A DNA stretch of 64,000 nucleotides, from contig NZ_QOHH01000008.1 of NCBI RefSeq assembly GCF_003319105.1, positions 62,001 through 126,000 of the forward strand, written 5' to 3'. The notes beneath the pieces were generated by a model. That model was not told where the DNA came from. It did no database searches and was given only the letters and a program-made list of their open reading frames with translations. Position 1 is the first letter of the stretch; each line of letters begins with the position of its first letter. A program made the translations under genes and the position numbers. Below, piece after piece: positions 61,094 to 64,000 of this stretch. The stretch is from Blastococcus sp. TF02-09. Lineage in GTDB: Bacteria; Actinomycetota; Actinomycetes; Mycobacteriales; Geodermatophilaceae.

Positions 61094-61153
61094 CCGAGAT
61101 CTGCACACTCGGGGCTCTCGGGCCCTCGAAAGGCCTGAGTGGGCAGATCTCGG
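61094..61153 (+). terminator. Long imperfect hairpin after the amidohydrolase gene
   Basis: CCGAGATCTGC (61094-61104) pairs exactly with GCAGATCTCGG (61143-61153), and the stem continues inward with CACTC/GAGTG. Probable terminator; GGGGCTTTCTC follows. Confidence 0.65.
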
Positions 61154-61160
61154 GGCTTTC

Positions 61161-61176
61161 TCAACCGGACGGTTGA
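61161..61176. promoter_or_regulatory. Palindrome TCAACC-GGAC-GGTTGA, ArsR operator 1
   Basis: A perfect 6-bp-arm palindrome, same arms as the site at 61208-61223, with centres 47 bp apart. It lies upstream of the ArsR-SRPBCC pair. Confidence 0.65.
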
Positions 61177-61202
61177 CAACGGTTCGCGGACCGGTCTACG
61201 GT

Positions 61203-61228
61203 CTTCCTCAACCGAAAGGTTGAGGAAG
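61203..61228. promoter_or_regulatory. Perfect 11-bp-arm palindrome over the ribosome-binding site, ArsR operator 2
   Basis: The core TCAACC-GAAA-GGTTGA extends to 11-bp perfect arms, and the right arm runs into the AAGGAGG ribosome-binding site of the arsR-like gene. Repressor binding, or folding of the RNA, could block expression. Confidence 0.7.
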
Positions 61229-61238
61229 GAGGATCGTG

Positions 61239-61595
61239 GTGGCGGATCCGCTCTCCCGGGTGTTCTCGGCGCTGGCCGACCCCACCCGGCGGGACATCGT
61301 GGCGCGGCTCGCGGTCGGCGACGCCACGGTCAACGAGCTCGCCGCGCCCTACGACGTGACCGTCCAGGCCGTCTCCAAGCACCTCAAGGTGCTGGAGGAC
61401 GCCGGCCTGGTGAGCCGGAGCCGGGAGGCGCAGCGCCGCCCGGTGCACCTCGAGGCAGAGGTCTTCGACCTCATGACCAAGTGGATCGAGCGCTACCGCC
61501 GCCAGGCGGAGGAGCGCTACCGCCGTCTCGACGACGTCCTGCGAGCGATGCCGGACGCCGACTCCGCCGAACCGCAGGAAGGAAGTCCGTCATGA
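61239..61595 (+). CDS. ArsR-family regulator paired with an SRPBCC protein
   Basis: A 118-residue winged-helix repressor: LSRVFSALADPTRRDIVARL, LAVGDATVNELAAPYDVTVQ with the recognition helix AVSKHLKVLEDAGLVSRSRE. No metal-binding Cys pair is visible, as is normal for the ArsR group coupled to AHSA1/SRPBCC genes. GTG occurs at 61236 and 61239; the second is 6 bp from GGAGG and is preferred. The stop overlaps the ATG of the SRPBCC gene. It probably binds the two palindromes upstream. Confidence 0.9.
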   Translation: MADPLSRVFSALADPTRRDIVARLAVGDATVNELAAPYDVTVQAVSKHLKVLEDAGLVSRSREAQRRPVHLEAEVFDLMTKWIERYRRQAEERYRRLDDVLRAMPDADSAEPQEGSPS

Positions 61596-62077
61596 CCAGC
61601 ACCACGCACCGCGAGGCCCGGATCGTCGCCGACCCCGACGTCCCGCTGATCCGCATCACCCGCGAGTTCGACGCCCCCCGGGAGAAGGTGTTCCGCGCGC
61701 ACGTCGATCCCGAGCTGGTGGCGCAGTGGATGGGGCCGAACAGCACCCGGACCCGCATCGACGAGTGGGACGCCCGCACCGGGGGCTCCTGGCGCTACAC
61801 GGCGATCCACGAGGGCCAGGAGTACGGCTTCTACGGCAGCTTCCACGAGCTGCGCCCCGCCGAGCTCATCGTCCAGACCTTCACGTTCTCGGGCATGCCC
61901 GACGGCGTCGCCCTAGAGAAGCTGCGGCTGGAGGACCTCGGCGACGGCCGCACCCGCCTGGTCGCGACGTCGCTGTGCGACTCCTTCGCCGACCGCGACG
62001 CGATGCTCGCCAGCGGCATGGACGTCGGTGTGCAGGAGGGCTACGCCAAGCTCGACGAGATCCTGTCCCGGGGCTGA
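61592..62077 (+). CDS. SRPBCC/AHSA1-type protein
   Basis: A 161-residue protein with the Bet v 1-like START fold: VPLIRITREFDAPREKVFRA, VDPELVAQWMGPN, WDARTGGSWRYTAI, GFYGSFHELRPAELIVQTFT and a long C-terminal helix (SGMDVGVQEGYAKLDEIL). It is the usual partner of this ArsR type and is thought to bind a small hydrophobic ligand. ATG overlaps the arsR stop by 4 bp. Confidence 0.9.
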   Translation: MTSTTHREARIVADPDVPLIRITREFDAPREKVFRAHVDPELVAQWMGPNSTRTRIDEWDARTGGSWRYTAIHEGQEYGFYGSFHELRPAELIVQTFTFSGMPDGVALEKLRLEDLGDGRTRLVATSLCDSFADRDAMLASGMDVGVQEGYAKLDEILSRG

Positions 62078-62083
62078 GACCGG

Positions 62084-62887
62084 TCAGGCGCGCAGGCTGA
62101 TCGTGTCGCCGCGCTGCACGGTGCGCAGTTCACCGGGCAGCCGGCGGCGGGCCACCTCGGTGAGGAAGTCACCGAGCGGGCTCTTGAAGCGGTCGTAGTC
62201 GTCGAAGTGCACCGGCACGGTCACCGGCGGCGTGAGCAGCTCGACGAGGTCCGCGCCCTGGCGGCCGTCCATGGTGACGGTGATCCCCAGCGCCTTGGTG
62301 CCGCCGAGGTGCGGGATGAGGACGTCGAGCGGCCCGCACCTCTCGAGCACCTCGCCCAGGTGCGGCCGGTAGAGGGTGTCGCCGGAGATGTAGCCGCGCC
62401 AGGTGACGTCGCCGTCCCGGACCAGCTCCAGCACGCTGCCCATGACCTGCGGCAGCAACCGGGCCAGCGGCCCCGGGCCGTGGACGCCGGGCACCGAGGT
62501 GACGCGCAGCGTCGTCGTCCCGCGGGTGAACTCGTGCGTCTGCCATGGCTGCAGGTCCGAGGTCTGCGTGAACCCCCGGTCGGCCAGGCACTTCGCCGCC
62601 TGGGGGGTCGTGACGACGGGGGTGCCCTTGGGCAGCGCTCTCGTGGCGATCCGGTCCCAGTGGTCGCCGTGCATGTGCGACAGCAGGATCCCGTCGAGCG
62701 CCGGGAGCAGCGCCGGCTCCAGGGCGGGGTCGGTCAGCCGCTTGGCGGTCAGGCCGTAGCCGAGGTACGCGCGCTGCCCCCGGTGCAGGAAGTTCGGGTC
62801 GGTCAGCAGCGTGAACCCGCCGAGCCTCAGCAGCGTCGTCGCGTTGCCGCCGAAGGTGAGGGTGACGTCGTCACCGGTCCCGGCCAT
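62084..62887 (-). CDS. Metallo-beta-lactamase-fold hydrolase (UlaG/YtkL-like)
   Basis: A 267-residue protein with the HxHxDH site at His71-Met-His73-Gly-Asp75-His76 (ILLSHMHGDHWDRIATRALP). Later metal ligands are in TSVPGVHGPG, YISGDTLYRPH and TVPVHFDDYDRF. The family includes UlaG and NAPE-PLD-like phosphodiesterases; the substrate is unknown. The ATG at 62887 begins right before the first strand (DDVTLTFGGNATTLLRLGGF); the frame is open further upstream but that part is Ser/Thr/Pro-rich and overlaps the divergent antiporter gene. Confidence 0.88.
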   Translation of the reverse strand: MAGTGDDVTLTFGGNATTLLRLGGFTLLTDPNFLHRGQRAYLGYGLTAKRLTDPALEPALLPALDGILLSHMHGDHWDRIATRALPKGTPVVTTPQAAKCLADRGFTQTSDLQPWQTHEFTRGTTTLRVTSVPGVHGPGPLARLLPQVMGSVLELVRDGDVTWRGYISGDTLYRPHLGEVLERCGPLDVLIPHLGGTKALGITVTMDGRQGADLVELLTPPVTVPVHFDDYDRFKSPLGDFLTEVARRRLPGELRTVQRGDTISLRA

Positions 62888-62966
62888 GCGCCCGGTGGTA
62901 CCCGCCCGCTGACCCGGCGCAACCCCGCCGGTTCCTGGGAGGATCGGCGGCCGTGAGGACTCCGCC

Positions 62967-64000
62967 GTGGAGGTAGTCGCCGAGCTCGTGGCCCTCGTGC
63001 TCGCGGTGGGCCTGGTGGCCGCGCTCTGCGACCGGTTCGGGTGGCCCACACCGCTGGTGCTGGTGCTCGTCGGCGCCGCGGCGTCGTTCCTGCCCCTCGC
63101 GCCGGAGGTCAGCCTGGACCCCGACCTGGTCCTGCACGCGCTGCTGCCGCCGCTGCTCTACGCGACCGCCGTCCGCACGTCGCCGTTCGACTTCCGGCAC
63201 AACAAGACCAGCATCGTGCTGCTGTCGGTGGTGCTCGTCGTCTTCACGACCGTCGTCGTGGGCTGGGTGACCTGGCTGGTGCTGCCGGGGGTCGCCGTCG
63301 CCGCCGCGCTGGCGCTGGGCGCCGTCGTCGCGCCGCCGGACGCGGTCGCCGCAGCCGCGCTCGGCCGCCGGCTGGGCCTCCCGCGCAAGGTGGCGACCCT
63401 GCTCGAGCAGGAGAGCCTCGTCAACGACGCCGCGGCGCTCATCGCCCTGACGGTGGCGCTCTCCGCGCTCACCTCCTCGCCGTCCGCGCCGGAGGTCGCC
63501 GGCGACTTCGGCTGGGCGGTCGTGGGGGCGGTGCTGATCGGCCTGGCGGTCGCGGCGGTGCTCGCGATGGCGCGGGCCCGGCTGCGCGACCCCGTGCTGG
63601 ACACCCTGATCTCCTTCGTCGCGCCCTACCTGGCCTTCCTCCCGGCCGAGGAGGTGCACGCCTCGGGTGTGCTGGCCACCGTCGTCACGGGGCTGACGCT
63701 GGCGCACCTGTCGCCGCGGGTGCAGACGGCGTCGGCGCGGGTCACCGAGGCGATCACCTGGCGCACGGTGGCCTTCGTGCTGGAGAACGCCGTCTTCCTG
63801 GTGATCGGCCTGCAGCTGCCCGGCCTGCTCTCCGACGCCGCCGACAGCGACCTGGGCACCGGCCGGATCGTCGCCGTCTGCGCTGCGGCGTTCGCGGCCA
63901 CCGTCGTCGCCCGGTTCGTCTTCATCTTCGGCGTGGACGTGCTGCTGTCGTCGGGCACGCCCCGGATGCGGCGCCAGGCCTGGAACTACGGGGTGGCGGC
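62967..64000 (+). CDS. CPA1-family Na+/H+ antiporter, N-terminal part (runs off the window)
   Basis: The first 344 codons of a membrane antiporter. VALVLAVGLVAALCDRFGWP and DLVLHALLPPLLYATAVRTS are the first helices; ALGAVVAPPDAVAAAALGRR and LLEQESLVNDAAALIALTVA carry the ion-binding PPD and ND motifs of the NhaP/CPA1 family. The protein exchanges cytoplasmic Na+ or K+ for H+. GAGGA is 7 bp before the GTG at 62967. No stop is reached before the end of the window, so the cytoplasmic tail is unseen. Confidence 0.9.
   Translation, partial: MEVVAELVALVLAVGLVAALCDRFGWPTPLVLVLVGAAASFLPLAPEVSLDPDLVLHALLPPLLYATAVRTSPFDFRHNKTSIVLLSVVLVVFTTVVVGWVTWLVLPGVAVAAALALGAVVAPPDAVAAAALGRRLGLPRKVATLLEQESLVNDAAALIALTVALSALTSSPSAPEVAGDFGWAVVGAVLIGLAVAAVLAMARARLRDPVLDTLISFVAPYLAFLPAEEVHASGVLATVVTGLTLAHLSPRVQTASARVTEAITWRTVAFVLENAVFLVIGLQLPGLLSDAADSDLGTGRIVAVCAAAFAATVVARFVFIFGVDVLLSSGTPRMRRQAWNYGVA

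Overview
The window is 64 kb of very GC-rich DNA, densely packed with genes on both strands. GTG starts are frequent, neighbouring genes often overlap by 4 bp (GTGA/ATGA), and several genes appear to be leaderless, with TAnnnT 6-8 bp before the start codon. These traits, together with DUF3097, a mycofactocin locus, an IdeR/DtxR-type iron box and form II cox genes, point to a chromosomal segment of an actinomycete. The gene set resembles Geodermatophilaceae (Blastococcus, Modestobacter, Geodermatophilus); that family placement is inference. I saw no rRNA, tRNA, CRISPR array, prophage or insertion sequence.

Layout. 1-6 kb: end of a GNAT acetyltransferase, small membrane proteins, a NodU-type carbamoyltransferase, a short RecQ helicase and a DUF2786 protein. 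6-18 kb: a molybdenum/CO-dehydrogenase-like region on the plus strand: a HTH-TOBE molybdate-binding protein, modABC, a MocA-like nucleotidyltransferase, moaE, coxD, coxE, coxF/xdhC, coxS, coxL, coxM, coxG. The coxL active-site loop is AYRGAGR and the order is S-L-M, so this is a form II system. 18-22 kb: a PAS-GAF-PP2C phosphatase, a GAF protein and a minus-strand moaA-moaD-small-protein operon that supplies molybdopterin genes. 22-32.5 kb: an MFS transporter, aldo/keto reductase, M15 carboxypeptidase, DUF3097, PRC-barrel/DUF2382 stress protein, M18 aminopeptidase, MOSC protein, APH-like kinase, lipoprotein, and a fused MoxR-AAA/VWA protein.

32.5-54 kb is a dispersed mycofactocin region. It holds an NDMA-type zinc alcohol dehydrogenase, mftD and mftR on the minus strand, mftA-mftB-mftC, two tandem mycofactocin-type SDR dehydrogenases and a second AAA/VWA locus whose two halves lie in one frame separated by a single TGA. 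After an unrelated stretch (GGDEF-EAL, flavin protein, TetR and DHA2 exporter, YchJ, response regulator) come mftE and mftF, with an orphan iron-siderophore binding protein under an iron box between them. The cofactor genes and the dehydrogenases that should use the cofactor are therefore all in view, except that no mftG-type GMC oxidoreductase is present.

54-64 kb: two overlapping MFS exporters, a second coxG paralogue carrying a histone-H1-like Lys/Ala/Pro tail and a membrane anchor, a hydrolase-HAD-DedA overlapping operon, an amidohydrolase, an ArsR-SRPBCC pair with two strong palindromic operators, a metallo-beta-lactamase-fold protein and the start of a CPA1 Na+/H+ antiporter.

A theme across the window is three MoxR-type AAA ATPase plus VWA units (coxD/coxE; the fused protein at 30.7 kb; the split one at 42.5 kb), each next to a redox-enzyme system. 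The most unusual single items are the H1-tailed CoxG paralogue, the in-frame TGA in the third AAA/VWA locus, and a perfect 17-bp inverted repeat over the presumed -35 region of the molybdenum operon.
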